64,000 bases of DNA, from contig JAVZMA010000003.1 of assembly GCA_038883475.1 (NCBI GenBank), positions 24,820 through 88,819 on the forward strand. The letters are read 5' to 3'. The translations under genes were made by a program, and so were the position numbers. The notes under the pieces were generated by a model. The model was not told where the DNA came from and searched no databases. It saw only the letters and a program-made list of their open reading frames with translations. The first letter of the stretch is position 1. Every line of letters starts with the position of its first letter. Shown here one piece after another: positions 43,749 to 52,772 of the stretch. Source of the stretch: JAVZLH01 sp038883475. GTDB lineage: Archaea > Thermoproteota > Bathyarchaeia > Bathyarchaeales > Bathycorpusculaceae.

Positions 43749-44837
43749 ATGTGGAGACTTCTCCGTTCAGACGCTCTAGCGGTGTTAAACGACAAAATGG
43801 CGCAGAAAAGCCTAGGCAGATATTTCGCTGTCATGAAAGACGAACGATTAGCCAAGTTCAAAATAGCCAAAGCAATTCCGGCAGAATTCAGCGAAAAAGA
43901 CACAACAGAAGAACTTTGGCGAAAACATGCAGACCTTACAAAGGAATTTTATAGTGTAGAAAGAGAGGTTGACACTGGAAAAAGGGAGTTACCAAAAGAA
44001 AACCCGGAAAAATCTTATCTTGACTTAAAAATCGAAATTGCAAACAGAATCCTCTCCAACTGCCACTTCTGCACCCGCAGATGCAGCGTCAACAGACTAG
44101 AAGGCAAATTGGGCTATTGTAAATGCGGTTTAGATATAACTGTTTCAAGTATCTTCGAACACATGGGCGAAGAACCAGAGCTCGTGCCTTCAGGAACAAT
44201 TTTCACAATGGGATGCACAATGCGCTGCCGCCATTGCCAAAACTGGACAATCTCCCAATGGACAGAAAACGGAATAATCTACACACCAAAAGAACTAGCA
44301 AAAGAAGTTGAAACGCTACGCCAAAACGGATGCAGAAACGCTAACCTCGTAGGCGGAGAACCAACACCATGGCTTCAACAATGGCTAAAAACCTTCAAAC
44401 ATGTAAACACAAACATCCCTATAGTCTGGAACTCAAACACCTACTACAGCCCAGAAACAGCACAGCTACTAGCAGGATTCGCCGATGTCTACCTATTAGA
44501 CTTCAAGTATGGACCAGGTGAATGCGCCGAAAAAATTTCCGACGCCCCGAATTATTGGCAAGTTTGCACTCGTAACCATCTAACGGCGAAAAAATACGGC
44601 GAACTAATAATACGCGTGCTTGTCTTGCCAAACCATTTGGAATGCTGCACAAAGCCGATACTGAATTGGATAGCCGAAAACCTCGGCGCAGAAACAAGAG
44701 TCAACGTCATGTTCCAGTACAGACCAGAATGGCGAGCTTATGAAATTCCGGAACTGCGCCGAAGACTCACTAAAGAAGAGATGGAGAAAGCACTGCATTT
44801 TGCTAAGGAAGCGAAACTTGTAAACTTTATCACATAA
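43749..44837 (+). CDS. Radical SAM protein (PflA-like)
   Basis: 362 residues. N-terminal 110 residues hold CHFCTRRCSVN...GYCKCG; radical SAM cluster motif CTMRCRHC; NLVGGEPTPWLQ is the GGE motif for AdoMet; DVYLLDFKYGPGEC and the final beta strand VNVMFQYRPEW follow. Glycyl-radical-activase-like, target unknown. Lies 190 bases after another radical SAM gene of similar design; the two are paralogues. Confidence 0.8.
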   Translation: MWRLLRSDALAVLNDKMAQKSLGRYFAVMKDERLAKFKIAKAIPAEFSEKDTTEELWRKHADLTKEFYSVEREVDTGKRELPKENPEKSYLDLKIEIANRILSNCHFCTRRCSVNRLEGKLGYCKCGLDITVSSIFEHMGEEPELVPSGTIFTMGCTMRCRHCQNWTISQWTENGIIYTPKELAKEVETLRQNGCRNANLVGGEPTPWLQQWLKTFKHVNTNIPIVWNSNTYYSPETAQLLAGFADVYLLDFKYGPGECAEKISDAPNYWQVCTRNHLTAKKYGELIIRVLVLPNHLECCTKPILNWIAENLGAETRVNVMFQYRPEWRAYEIPELRRRLTKEEMEKALHFAKEAKLVNFIT

Positions 44838-44918
44838 GAAGTATAGCGCCAAAAATCTTCCGAAACGTATATTATGCCTGTTGTTTTAAAGGGTGCTCTT
44901 CACGGCTGAAAAAAGGAG

Positions 44919-45101
44919 ATGAAAAAGACGCCAAAAACAGTCCTCGATGATGATGACTTAATTATCCGCTGGCACAGATGTGACATTTGTAGAAGCGACG
45001 CCTATACTGTTTACATATTGCAGCTTGATAAGTGGTATTGCACCGACTGTATTCACATTGCGTGTGAACTGATGGAAGTTTGCAACAGCCTAAGCGTATG
45101 A
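44919..45101 (+). CDS. Small zinc-binding protein
   Basis: Sixty residues: RCDICRSDAYTVYI and WYCTDCIHIACEL supply four Cys of a zinc ribbon. Probably a short archaeal gene; function unknown. ATG 44919 preceded by AAAAGGAG. Confidence 0.6.
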   Translation: MKKTPKTVLDDDDLIIRWHRCDICRSDAYTVYILQLDKWYCTDCIHIACELMEVCNSLSV

Positions 45102-45187
45102 ACACATATTAACGCTAGCTTTCGTTAAAAACCCTTTTATCCAACAACACGCATTCAATCCTCAAAGCAAAGGTTGAATGAGTTAAA

Positions 45188-45394
45188 ATGCCATATTGCC
45201 CAGAATGCGGTGGAGAAATGCAGTATATTATAGCCACAAAACATTATATATGTAAAAGTTGCGGCTTATCCGTAACACAACAAGAACTTATAGAACTGAG
45301 GGAAAAACTGAGACCTTCCTTCGAAAATGAGGAAGAAGAGCGGGAGAAACGGAAAAAGGAATATTTGAAGTGGTGGCTCAGCAAGAAAAAATAA
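45188..45394 (+). CDS. Zinc-ribbon protein with basic tail
   Basis: Sixty-eight residues: YCPECGGEMQYI and YICKSCGLSVT form a CxxC...CxxC ribbon, followed by a charged helix (REKRKKEYLKWWLSKKK) that could bind nucleic acid. No named family. Confidence 0.68.
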   Translation: MPYCPECGGEMQYIIATKHYICKSCGLSVTQQELIELREKLRPSFENEEEEREKRKKEYLKWWLSKKK

Positions 45395-45447
45395 TCACCC
45401 AGAAAGAACAGTAAAGCTTTAAACCTTATTATGTAAAATCTTAGTCT

Positions 45448-45651
45448 ATGCCAACTGTTCACGTTTATGTTTGGAAAGGATTCTCAAACGAGGCTAAGAA
45501 GAAAGTAATAGAGGGCGTAACCAAGGTCTTTACTGAAATGGGCATACCCGCCGAAGCAGTTGAAGTTTTAATTCATGAAGTTCCAAAAGAAAATTGGGGA
45601 GTAGGCGGAGAACAAGCAAGCGAAAAACTCAAACATGTAAAAACACCTTAA
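45448..45651 (+). CDS. 4-oxalocrotonate tautomerase family protein
   Basis: Sixty-seven residues with Pro directly after the initiator Met (MPTVHVYVW), the catalytic N-terminal proline of tautomerases. VIEGVTKVFTEMG and AVEVLIHEVPKENWGVGG complete the beta-alpha-beta unit. Hexamer-type length. Substrate unknown. Confidence 0.87.
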   Translation: MPTVHVYVWKGFSNEAKKKVIEGVTKVFTEMGIPAEAVEVLIHEVPKENWGVGGEQASEKLKHVKTP

Positions 45652-45761
45652 ACCAAGCCATTTATGCAATTAATTGGCATGGAAACCTTCTGGAACTTGT
45701 TAAAGCAGTTCTGCTCTATACTAGCTTAGCAATCATTCCAATGTTTGTTCCTTTAGAAAAG

Positions 45762-46040
45762 CTATGACGGAGGCAAAGAAGATGAAGGCGTGCTAGTTGC
45801 CTCTCTGATAAGTTTCCACATTAATTTGACGTACGCTGCCATGATGCCCAACAACATTATTATGTATCCTATGTACGTGAAGATTATGCCTCCTATCCAC
45901 CAACTTGGAGATAACAATGTAATTCCAGTTCCAACCCATTGTATTATTCTTCCAACAATAACCCATAGTATAACATAAATCACAAACCTAACAGCATAGC
46001 TAAAAGCTTCTTCCCAAGATATCTCTTCTTCAGCAACCAT
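45762..46040 (-). CDS. Small membrane protein
   Basis: Ninety-two residues with about three membrane helices (VIYVILWVIVGRIIQWVG, WWIGGIIFTYIGYIIMLLGIMAAYV). ATG 46040 is favoured: a TATA box (GGTATAAG) lies about 25-30 bases upstream, giving a leaderless message, whereas a longer frame to 46337 reads through this promoter. Family unknown. Confidence 0.6.
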   Translation of the reverse strand: MVAEEEISWEEAFSYAVRFVIYVILWVIVGRIIQWVGTGITLLSPSWWIGGIIFTYIGYIIMLLGIMAAYVKLMWKLIREATSTPSSSLPPS

Positions 46041-46270
46041 ATATGTCACTTGGAGACAATCTTTACTTATACCTTCTTTATTAAACTTATCATTTAATAA
46101 TTTCAAGCAGAAAAACTTAACCTTAGTTCTTTGTAAGAGTTGGCATTTTAAAACAGCTATAGCCCAAGTAGAACATAATGATGGACCTTTTAAGTGAAAA
46201 GTTAGTAGCAAACAGTATAAAACAGACAGCCTTATCTTAACTTTAGGATTCACATGGGAGAACGAAGAAA

Positions 46271-47089
46271 ATGAGTCAGCAGATGGAGATAATATGTGTC
46301 GGCAACGAACTGTTAATAGGCAAAACATTAAACACAAACGCCCAATGGATGGCTAAACGCGCCACATCCCTTGGAATAATGGTAAAACGAATAACAGTTG
46401 TAGGCGACGACATAGACGAAATTGCAAACGCCGTAAAAGAGGCTTTACAAAGAAAGCCAAAGTTCATAATAACAACTGGCGGGCTTGGTCCAACATTCGA
46501 CGATAAAACATTAGAAGGCATCGCCAAAGCATTAAACCGCAAACTGGAAGTTGACAACAAAGCCCTAGCAATGGTTAAAGAAAGGTATGAGGCATACGCC
46601 AAAGAAGGAAAAATAGAGAAGGTTGAACTTACACCTTCAAGAGTTAAAATGGCAACAATCCCGGAAGGGGCAGAACCACTACCAAACCCCGTGGGAACCG
46701 CGCCGGGTGTGCAAATACTAATCGACGAGACGGTTCTGATAGCTTTGCCAGGTGTGCCGTCGGAAATGGAGGCTATTTTTGAACAGTCCATTTCACCTTT
46801 ACTTAGGAAAGAAGCCGAGGGTTTCACGTTTTTCGAGACAAGCATTTACGTGGATGACATAATGGAGTCAGCCCTAGCGCCTTTAATTGACCAGGCGATG
46901 CGTGATAACCCCTACGTTTACATAAAATCACATCCCAGAGGCGCTGAGAAAAAACCCCACATTGAAATCCACATATCAACAACAGCTAAAGATTCTAAAA
47001 TCGCACGGGAACGTTTCGTAAAAACCATAGCTCAATTAACAGAACTCGTACAGAAAAATGGTGGAAAAATCAAAGTGCCCAAAAAATAA
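46271..47089 (+). CDS. CinA-like molybdopterin-binding domain protein
   Basis: 272 residues of the MoaB/Mog fold as in the N-terminal half of CinA. ICVGNELLIGKTLNTNAQWMAK, TTGGLGPTFDDKTLEGIAKAL, and LPGVPSEMEAIFEQ are typical. No C-terminal nicotinamide-nucleotide amidase domain. Archaeal relatives are annotated as competence/damage-inducible or NMN-deamidase-related; function unsettled. Overlap with the PHP gene's 5' region suggests co-transcription. Confidence 0.87.
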   Translation: MSQQMEIICVGNELLIGKTLNTNAQWMAKRATSLGIMVKRITVVGDDIDEIANAVKEALQRKPKFIITTGGLGPTFDDKTLEGIAKALNRKLEVDNKALAMVKERYEAYAKEGKIEKVELTPSRVKMATIPEGAEPLPNPVGTAPGVQILIDETVLIALPGVPSEMEAIFEQSISPLLRKEAEGFTFFETSIYVDDIMESALAPLIDQAMRDNPYVYIKSHPRGAEKKPHIEIHISTTAKDSKIARERFVKTIAQLTELVQKNGGKIKVPKK

Positions 47090-47102
47090 GCTGCGGGAAA
47101 AG

Positions 47103-47888
47103 ATGCTTGCAGATTACCATATCCACACAGAAGCTTCTCCAGACGGAAAAGGGTCAATGGAAGAATTTATAAGGAAAGCAAAGGGAAAAGGGCTTAGCGA
47201 AATAGGTTTTTCAGAACACATAATATTCCACAAAATTAAAGATGCGCCATCCATGCCCATTAAGTCGATGCCAGTCTACCTTCAACAATTTCTCAATTTG
47301 AAGGAAAAAGCAGAACTGCCACTCAAATTAGGCGTTGAAATAGATTTCATCATTGGCGACGAAGAAAAAATTAGGGAATTCGTTCAAAAATATCCCTTTG
47401 ATTATGTTATTGGAGCTGTGCACTTCATTGGGAAATGGGCCGTTGACCATCCATCCCAAATTCACGAATACGCGAAAAGGAACATCTTCCAAGTTTATGA
47501 GGAATATTTTGGCATAGTTAAAAAGTTATGTGAAAGTGGGCTTTTTGATGTTTTGGCGCATCCAGACCTTATTAAAATATTTGGGTTTAAACCAAAAAGC
47601 GATTTCTCCCACGTGCTTGTGGAGGTTGCCGAAGCCATGGCGAAATCAAACATTTGCGCGGAAATCAACGCTGCTGGATTAAGAAAACCGTGTAAGGAGA
47701 TTTATCCAAGCGAACAATTGTTGAAAATATTGCATGACTACAATGTTCCCATAGTTTTCGGTTCAGACGCGCACCAACCGGAAGATGTTGGCAGAGATTT
47801 CAAAGAAGCAGTGAAATTAGCGAAAAAAGCGGGATACATTCAGACTTGCGTGTTCAATCGCAGACGGAGAGAATCTCTGAAGATTTGA
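47103..47888 (+). CDS. PHP-domain phosphatase (histidinol phosphatase-like)
   Basis: Metal-dependent phosphoesterase, about 262 residues. DYHIHTEAS supplies the first metal His pair, GFSEHIIF, GVEIDFI, GAVHFIG, LAHPDLIK and FGSDAHQPEDVG further ligands. In the HisK-type group. ATG 47103 starts it just before the first metal motif; the frame opening at 47058 overlaps the CinA gene end. Confidence 0.86.
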   Translation: MLADYHIHTEASPDGKGSMEEFIRKAKGKGLSEIGFSEHIIFHKIKDAPSMPIKSMPVYLQQFLNLKEKAELPLKLGVEIDFIIGDEEKIREFVQKYPFDYVIGAVHFIGKWAVDHPSQIHEYAKRNIFQVYEEYFGIVKKLCESGLFDVLAHPDLIKIFGFKPKSDFSHVLVEVAEAMAKSNICAEINAAGLRKPCKEIYPSEQLLKILHDYNVPIVFGSDAHQPEDVGRDFKEAVKLAKKAGYIQTCVFNRRRRESLKI

Positions 47889-47976
47889 AGTCAAATAGGA
47901 CTAGTTTTAAAGTTATTTTTGCTATTGATTAGAAATTCGCAAGAACCATATTAGACAGTTGGCATATTTCCAGAAA

Positions 47977-49128
47977 ATGAAGCACAAACTTTCAGCAGCA
48001 GTCATAGCAATAACAGTTTTGCTTACATTTCCCTATTTCATCCCATTTTGCCAGTCACAAAACTACAGCATTTCATATCAACTTCTAAATGAAACGGGCG
48101 GTTCTATCGCCTATAGGCTGAATGTCACAGTTCAGCAGTCGCTTTATGACTACTATCGCGGACAAAGCCATACGCTACGTTCAGAAAGCGACTTTGCAAA
48201 ATTCGTCACCCCAGATGCTTTAAAGCCAATAGCCGACCGCCTCCGAGAAAAATACAGAGACGATGAAGATTTTGCAAACGGCGCCTTAATGATTGTGCAT
48301 CAAATACCCTATGTGGAGACTTTGCCAGTCAAATATCCCGTAGAGACCATCGTGGAAAACCAAGGAGACTGCGACCTTTTCTCATATATCGCCGCGTCAA
48401 TCATGAAGGCTGGCGGTCTCAACGTTGTCTTATTGTACTATGAGGATGCATCTCACATGAACGTTGGCGTCAGTCTCCCCCATGTACCCCAAGACTCCCG
48501 TGAACCAGCCTACTATGTAACTTACAACCATGTTAGGTATTACGTGGCTGAATGCACAGGTGGAGACCTTCAGAATGGTTGGAGAGTTGGCGAAATGCCA
48601 GATGACTTAAAAAATGTTCCTGTGCAAGTAATCACCCTAGAAAACTGTGAACAGCAAGCACCTGGACAAGTTTCCGCAAACTACGAAAATGTTGGGTTAT
48701 CAACAATTTCGCTGACTGCTTCAGCAACGTTCGTTTTTCAAGGCTGGTCGGTAACACTTTCGGGACAGCTTTCGCCGGTACTTCAAAATGAAAGCATCAC
48801 AATTTACGGCAGAATCAACAGTTCACCGTGGATTGTCTTGGGAACAGCAACAACCGATTCCAACGGAATGTTCACATATGTTTGGACTGCAGACGCGGCT
48901 GGCATATGCTACGTTCGAGCAAGCTGGTCTGGAAATGAAGATTACCTTGGAGCAGACAGCCCAATTCAAACCCTAACAATAGTGTCCACATTCTTCATCT
49001 TGCTATTAACAGTCTCTGTCGCTTTAGCTTGCATCGGTTTAGCCGTCTATTTAACAACGAGACAAACCAAGCAAGGCGCTTTTGAACCACAGCCGCCGCA
49101 AATCCCAGAAATCTCCCAACAACGATAA
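47977..49128 (+). CDS. Membrane-anchored transglutaminase-like protein with Ig-like domain
   Basis: Secreted and anchored protein of about 383 residues. Signal-anchor (residues 1-25, SAAVIAITVLLTFPYF), transglutaminase-like core around QGDCDLFSYIAA with the Cys and SHMNVGVSL with the His, an Ig-like/beta domain (VTLSGQLSPVLQNESITIYGRI...), and a C-terminal helix (ILLLTVSVALACIGLAVYL) with a short tail. Several N-x-S/T sequons (NYS, NET, NVT, NES) are potential AglB targets. May be a cell-surface peptidase or crosslinker. Confidence 0.78.
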   Translation: MKHKLSAAVIAITVLLTFPYFIPFCQSQNYSISYQLLNETGGSIAYRLNVTVQQSLYDYYRGQSHTLRSESDFAKFVTPDALKPIADRLREKYRDDEDFANGALMIVHQIPYVETLPVKYPVETIVENQGDCDLFSYIAASIMKAGGLNVVLLYYEDASHMNVGVSLPHVPQDSREPAYYVTYNHVRYYVAECTGGDLQNGWRVGEMPDDLKNVPVQVITLENCEQQAPGQVSANYENVGLSTISLTASATFVFQGWSVTLSGQLSPVLQNESITIYGRINSSPWIVLGTATTDSNGMFTYVWTADAAGICYVRASWSGNEDYLGADSPIQTLTIVSTFFILLLTVSVALACIGLAVYLTTRQTKQGAFEPQPPQIPEISQQR

Positions 49129-49189
49129 GTTTTAGTTAGGGCAAAATTATTGATACCTAACACACATCATCCTCATAAAAGGGGTTCGA

Positions 49190-49951
49190 ATGTTCATAGT
49201 CTTCATAATAGGAACGGCGGGATCTGGAAAATCTATGCTAACAGCAGCATTTGGAGAATGGCTTAGAATGAATAAGCAAGATGTTGCAATTGTTAACCTC
49301 GACCCAGGAGCCTTAACGCTTCCATACACGCCAGATGTAGATGTACGCGACTACGTCAACGTCGCGGATTTGATGGAAAAGTATGGTTTAGGTCCAAACG
49401 GCGCCTTGATAATGGCTGCCGATTTAGTTGCAGACGAAATTGAAAAAATTTCTGATGATATCGAAGACTTGAGGTCGGATATTGTTTTGGTAGACACGCC
49501 GGGTCAAATGGAGTTGTTTGCTTTTCGCGCTGCTGGACCATACATCGCCAACGAATTAACAAGAGAGCCTAAAGCCATAGTTTACTTGTTTGACGCAGTT
49601 TTTTCGGTAAACCCGCTAAACTACGTTTCAAACCTTTTTTTGTCCGCTGCTGTCTACAACCGCTTTTTCCTACCTCAAATACACTTATTATCAAAATGTG
49701 ATTTGCTTCCAAAAGAAGAGGTAGACAAAATTGTGGAATGGTCAGCAAATCCGAAAGCTTTAGAGTTTGCAATTGAGCAAAAACTTGAGGGAACAAAGCG
49801 TTTGCTTAGTAGGAATATGATGCGGGCAGTTTACCAGTTGGGTTTAAGGTTTTTATTAGTTCCAGTTTCGGCAAAAACGAATGATGGAATGATTAACTTT
49901 AACATGGCTTTAGAACGCATTTTAGCAAGCGGAGAAAAATACACGTACTAA
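49190..49951 (+). CDS. GPN-loop GTPase
   Basis: Dimeric GTPase of the GPN family. P-loop IIGTAGSGKS, NLDPGALTLPYTPDVDVRDYV, the GPN insertion (YGLGPNGAL) near residue 66, VDTPGQMELFAF, and LSKCDLLP. 253 residues. Eukaryotic GPN proteins help assemble RNA polymerase and other machines; archaeal role is not defined. Confidence 0.93.
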   Translation: MFIVFIIGTAGSGKSMLTAAFGEWLRMNKQDVAIVNLDPGALTLPYTPDVDVRDYVNVADLMEKYGLGPNGALIMAADLVADEIEKISDDIEDLRSDIVLVDTPGQMELFAFRAAGPYIANELTREPKAIVYLFDAVFSVNPLNYVSNLFLSAAVYNRFFLPQIHLLSKCDLLPKEEVDKIVEWSANPKALEFAIEQKLEGTKRLLSRNMMRAVYQLGLRFLLVPVSAKTNDGMINFNMALERILASGEKYTY

Positions 49952-49982
49952 ACGCAAATCATATTTCTTAAGGCTGTTTTCT

Positions 49983-50612
49983 CTAACAGTCATCAAGTAG
50001 TTTCCATGCTGCCGCCAAGGCTCCATATTCAGCTTTTTCCAGAGAGTCAGCGCTGGACAATATAATTACATCATCTTCCTCCGGGTTCATAGAAGCCATT
50101 ATTTGACTTGCTGCTTCAGGAAAATCTTTGGCTACATCATCGCTTACAGCTGGAATTATTAAACATCCTTTCTTAAACAGTAATGTCGTGGCACCCTTCG
50201 CGCCAGCCATTATCGCCGCGTCCCGCTGTTCCACACCAGACTTTATTTTATGCCCGCAATTTTTGATTAAAACTGCAAAACTGTGTTTCGCGATGGTTAG
50301 CTCGTTTTTCCCAATTTCGATTTTTTTCTTAAAAAAGGACTGATACTCCTTAAACAGCTTTAGACCTTTATCTGTTAGGGTGCATCCGGTCTTTGAAGTT
50401 GTAATTAAGCCAGCATCTTTTAGTCTACTAATTATTGTGCGGATAGCTCCCTCTCCTACATTTAAGTTCTCAGCAAGCTTTCCGCGTCCGGTGGGTTTTT
50501 CCGCTATGAGTTCAAGTGCACGCAAAATATGAAGAACAGAGAATGTGGGAGGTGGCCCAGGAGCCTTTTCACTTACAACTTTTTCCAGATATTTTTTGAG
50601 CAAGTAAGGCAT
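49983..50612 (-). CDS. HTH/DUF4443-like regulator
   Basis: 209 residues. N-terminal winged-helix with ALELIAEKPTGRGKLAENLNVGEGAIRTIISRLKDAGLITTSKTGCTLTDKG; the C-terminal half (HSFAVLIKN, KSGVEQRDAAIMAGAKGATTL, ASMNPEEDDVIILSSA) resembles the ligand-binding DUF4443 domain of archaeal regulators. Convergent with the GPN GTPase gene. Confidence 0.75.
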   Translation of the reverse strand: MPYLLKKYLEKVVSEKAPGPPPTFSVLHILRALELIAEKPTGRGKLAENLNVGEGAIRTIISRLKDAGLITTSKTGCTLTDKGLKLFKEYQSFFKKKIEIGKNELTIAKHSFAVLIKNCGHKIKSGVEQRDAAIMAGAKGATTLLFKKGCLIIPAVSDDVAKDFPEAASQIMASMNPEEDDVIILSSADSLEKAEYGALAAAWKLLDDC

Positions 50613-50672
50613 AGTTTCACAATTATAGTTTTAGTAGCAATTATTAAAACTGTTTGGAAGAAGAACCGGCGT

Positions 50673-51071
50673 CTACACCTTGTCTTTTAGAGTGTAGTAC
50701 TCCCTGACTATTCCAGCTGTTAACGCGATTAAACCTACTGCCAGCAAGTAGACCATTGGATATATGAATACTGACAGCATGCTTTCATACGTCACTGAAG
50801 ACGGCAGTTGCGGAGTGAAAAATACAGCTATCCAAATTATAACGAAAGTAGCTAAGCACCCAATCCCAAGCCCAACGGAAAGCCCGTGAACAAAGCTGCT
50901 TCTATCCGCCCACTGATTGTTTCGCCGCAAATCAATAATTTTTGCTGGCTCTTGTTCTTCAATTTCCGCGGCATTCTCTTGCTCGTCTCTTTCGCATTGG
51001 ACGCTTTCTTCATCTTCCTCTTTAAGTTGAACACTTTCCTGATCTTCTTGCTCGGCCGCCATATGCTTCAC
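50673..51071 (-). CDS. Two-helix membrane protein with acidic tail
   Basis: 132 residues. First 60 are strongly acidic and low-complexity (EDQESVQLKEEDEESVQ), then two helices (LGIGCLATFVIIWIAVFF and MVYLLAVGLIALTAGIV). Topology-only annotation; no family. Real start may be one of the two Met at the N-terminus. Confidence 0.55.
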   Translation of the reverse strand: MKHMAAEQEDQESVQLKEEDEESVQCERDEQENAAEIEEQEPAKIIDLRRNNQWADRSSFVHGLSVGLGIGCLATFVIIWIAVFFTPQLPSSVTYESMLSVFIYPMVYLLAVGLIALTAGIVREYYTLKDKV

Positions 51072-51159
51072 CTTCTTTTGTTTGTTGTGGGAGTGAATTA
51101 ATAAGATTATTCAATTTTGGATTCTAATTACGAATAAGAATTTAAAATATGAAAGGAAG

Positions 51160-51420
51160 CTACTTTGGCAACAGTTTAGGAGTAAGCTGCTCTATTGCAC
51201 TTTTAAGTTTATTCCACTCCTCAAGATTTCTAATGTTAAACTTATGCTTCCTTTTCCAAGCGTCGCCTCTTTTTTGCCAAAGATACAAGCCTATCGACCG
51301 CCTTCCAAAAGACTCGAAAATCACTATTGCTTCCCACCATTTTTCGCTTTTAAAAATTGTGACATAATCAACAACCTTGTAGAATTCTGATATTGGAAGC
51401 TTCTCCTCTGTTCCAGACAT
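51160..51420 (-). CDS. Hypothetical protein
   Basis: Eighty-six residues, mixed alpha/beta with many aromatics (EKWWEAIVIFESFGRRSIGLYLWQKRG) and a helix NLEEWNKLKSAIEQL. Looks like a compact domain; family not recognised. Located between the acidic membrane protein and AdoMet synthetase genes, all minus strand. Confidence 0.6.
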   Translation of the reverse strand: MSGTEEKLPISEFYKVVDYVTIFKSEKWWEAIVIFESFGRRSIGLYLWQKRGDAWKRKHKFNIRNLEEWNKLKSAIEQLTPKLLPK

Positions 51421-51470
51421 TCAAGCTTCACCCTTTCCCTACGAATAGAACAATTAGCTCATTTATGCCT

Positions 51471-52679
51471 TTAGTACGTTTGGATTTTCCCTTGAGCCAG
51501 CTCCATGCAAAAACTCTCTATGTTCTCCAGCTCGTAATCTAAAACCTCGCCTATTTTGCGTCTAACTTTTTCTAGAGAGTTGTCGCCTCGCATTACAACT
51601 TGGGCTGCAGCCACAGCCGGCTGATCTATGGGACTGCCGATTTTGCTTAGAAGCCAAATGTAAACCTCTTCGACTTCCGGCACTTCGTCATAAACGTGCT
51701 GGGCTATCTTGTAAGTTAAAACATTGTAAATTTTCCCCACGTGACTTACAGGGTTTTTGCCCGCCGCAGCTTCGGAGCAGAAGGGTCTGTTTAGTGATAT
51801 TAGACCGTTTACACGGTTCCCTCGACCTACCTGTCCAGAGTCTCCGCTGTCCGCGCTTGTGCCTAAAACCGTTAAGTATAAGCCGCCTAAGCCTCTTCCA
51901 GGCGCGTCGAGAGTGTTCAGCTGTATGTCGATTTTTTCGAAGCCCGTGTTGGACGAGACAAATTTTTGGATTTCCTCTTGAATTTTCGCCTTTTTTTCAA
52001 AATAGTCTTCTTCGCTGTTGATGAAGCGGTCAACGAACGCCATAGCAACCGTCAATTTTAGGTTATTGTTGCTTCTGAATCCCATTACCTTTATGTCTTC
52101 GCCGGATTCGGGGTGACGATTTTTGAACTCTTTGGAATTGAGGAACCTTTCAAGTTCCAAAACTATCTTTTCTGTTCGCGTCATCGGCGCATAGCCCACA
52201 GCAGCCGACGTGTCATTCGCGCCTAGAACCTTTCCTTTCCTTTTGAAAATATCCATGAGACCAACGGAGCCTGGTTTTAGCTCAACCTGGTATCTTACAT
52301 GTTTTTCCGGGTCAATAAAACGCATGTTTTTCTTAAACCATTCCTTCGCTGTGTTTATGGCTATTTCATTGACGTCTATTTTTACTCCTTCAAATTCTGT
52401 TGTTGCTCTGTCGCCGAACACGAAAAGCATTGGCTGTTTTACTGCGCCGCCTCCAAATTTTGGTTCAGCTTCGCCCGCCACAAGAAGCGACTTGTCCAGG
52501 TTATGGTGCAGTATTGTTCCTACTTTGTCCATGTATTCTTTGCTTAGGCGCACGGAAATGCTGTCCATAACCGCGTCGCAGATGTAGTCTGGATGCCCCA
52601 AGCCCTTTCTCTCGACGATTTCAACTCGCTGCTTTTCTAATGGAGTCTGTTTTAAGTCTTCAACTATTATGTTCCGCAT
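51471..52679 (-). CDS. mat: S-adenosylmethionine synthetase (archaeal type)
   Basis: Makes AdoMet from ATP and methionine. Archaeal-type segments include VERKGLGHPDYICDAVMDSIS near residue 25, GGGAVKQPMLFVFGDRAT, GANDTSAAVGYAPMTRTE, TSADSGDSGQVGRGNRVNG and SLNRPFCSEAAAGKNPVSHVGKIYNVL. 402 residues, full length. Divergent from the HTH-CBS gene across a shared promoter; supplies cofactor for the TrmO, Pcm and radical SAM enzymes in this window. Confidence 0.96.
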   Translation of the reverse strand: MRNIIVEDLKQTPLEKQRVEIVERKGLGHPDYICDAVMDSISVRLSKEYMDKVGTILHHNLDKSLLVAGEAEPKFGGGAVKQPMLFVFGDRATTEFEGVKIDVNEIAINTAKEWFKKNMRFIDPEKHVRYQVELKPGSVGLMDIFKRKGKVLGANDTSAAVGYAPMTRTEKIVLELERFLNSKEFKNRHPESGEDIKVMGFRSNNNLKLTVAMAFVDRFINSEEDYFEKKAKIQEEIQKFVSSNTGFEKIDIQLNTLDAPGRGLGGLYLTVLGTSADSGDSGQVGRGNRVNGLISLNRPFCSEAAAGKNPVSHVGKIYNVLTYKIAQHVYDEVPEVEEVYIWLLSKIGSPIDQPAVAAAQVVMRGDNSLEKVRRKIGEVLDYELENIESFCMELAQGKIQTY

Positions 52680-52719
52680 CAGTTTTCCTCTGCAAAGTTT
52701 AAGGTTTATTCACAGCAAC

Positions 52720-52749
52720 AAATATATATTTTACTGTATCAAATTGTAT
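52720..52749. promoter_or_regulatory. Shared divergent promoter and direct-repeat operator of mat and HTH-CBS gene
   Basis: AAATATATATTT (52720-52731) is a perfect palindromic TATA that could serve both directions. Next to it TGTAT repeats at 52735 and 52745, ten bases apart, one helical turn, overlap the HTH gene's likely start region. This suggests control of both genes by the HTH-CBS protein. Confidence 0.4.
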
Positions 52750-52772
52750 ACGAAAATAACTGGTGGTTATTT

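Noticed and set aside
45762..46337. Full 191-residue version of the small membrane protein
   Set aside because: Its first 99 residues read through a TATA box and look non-coding; the shorter start fits better.
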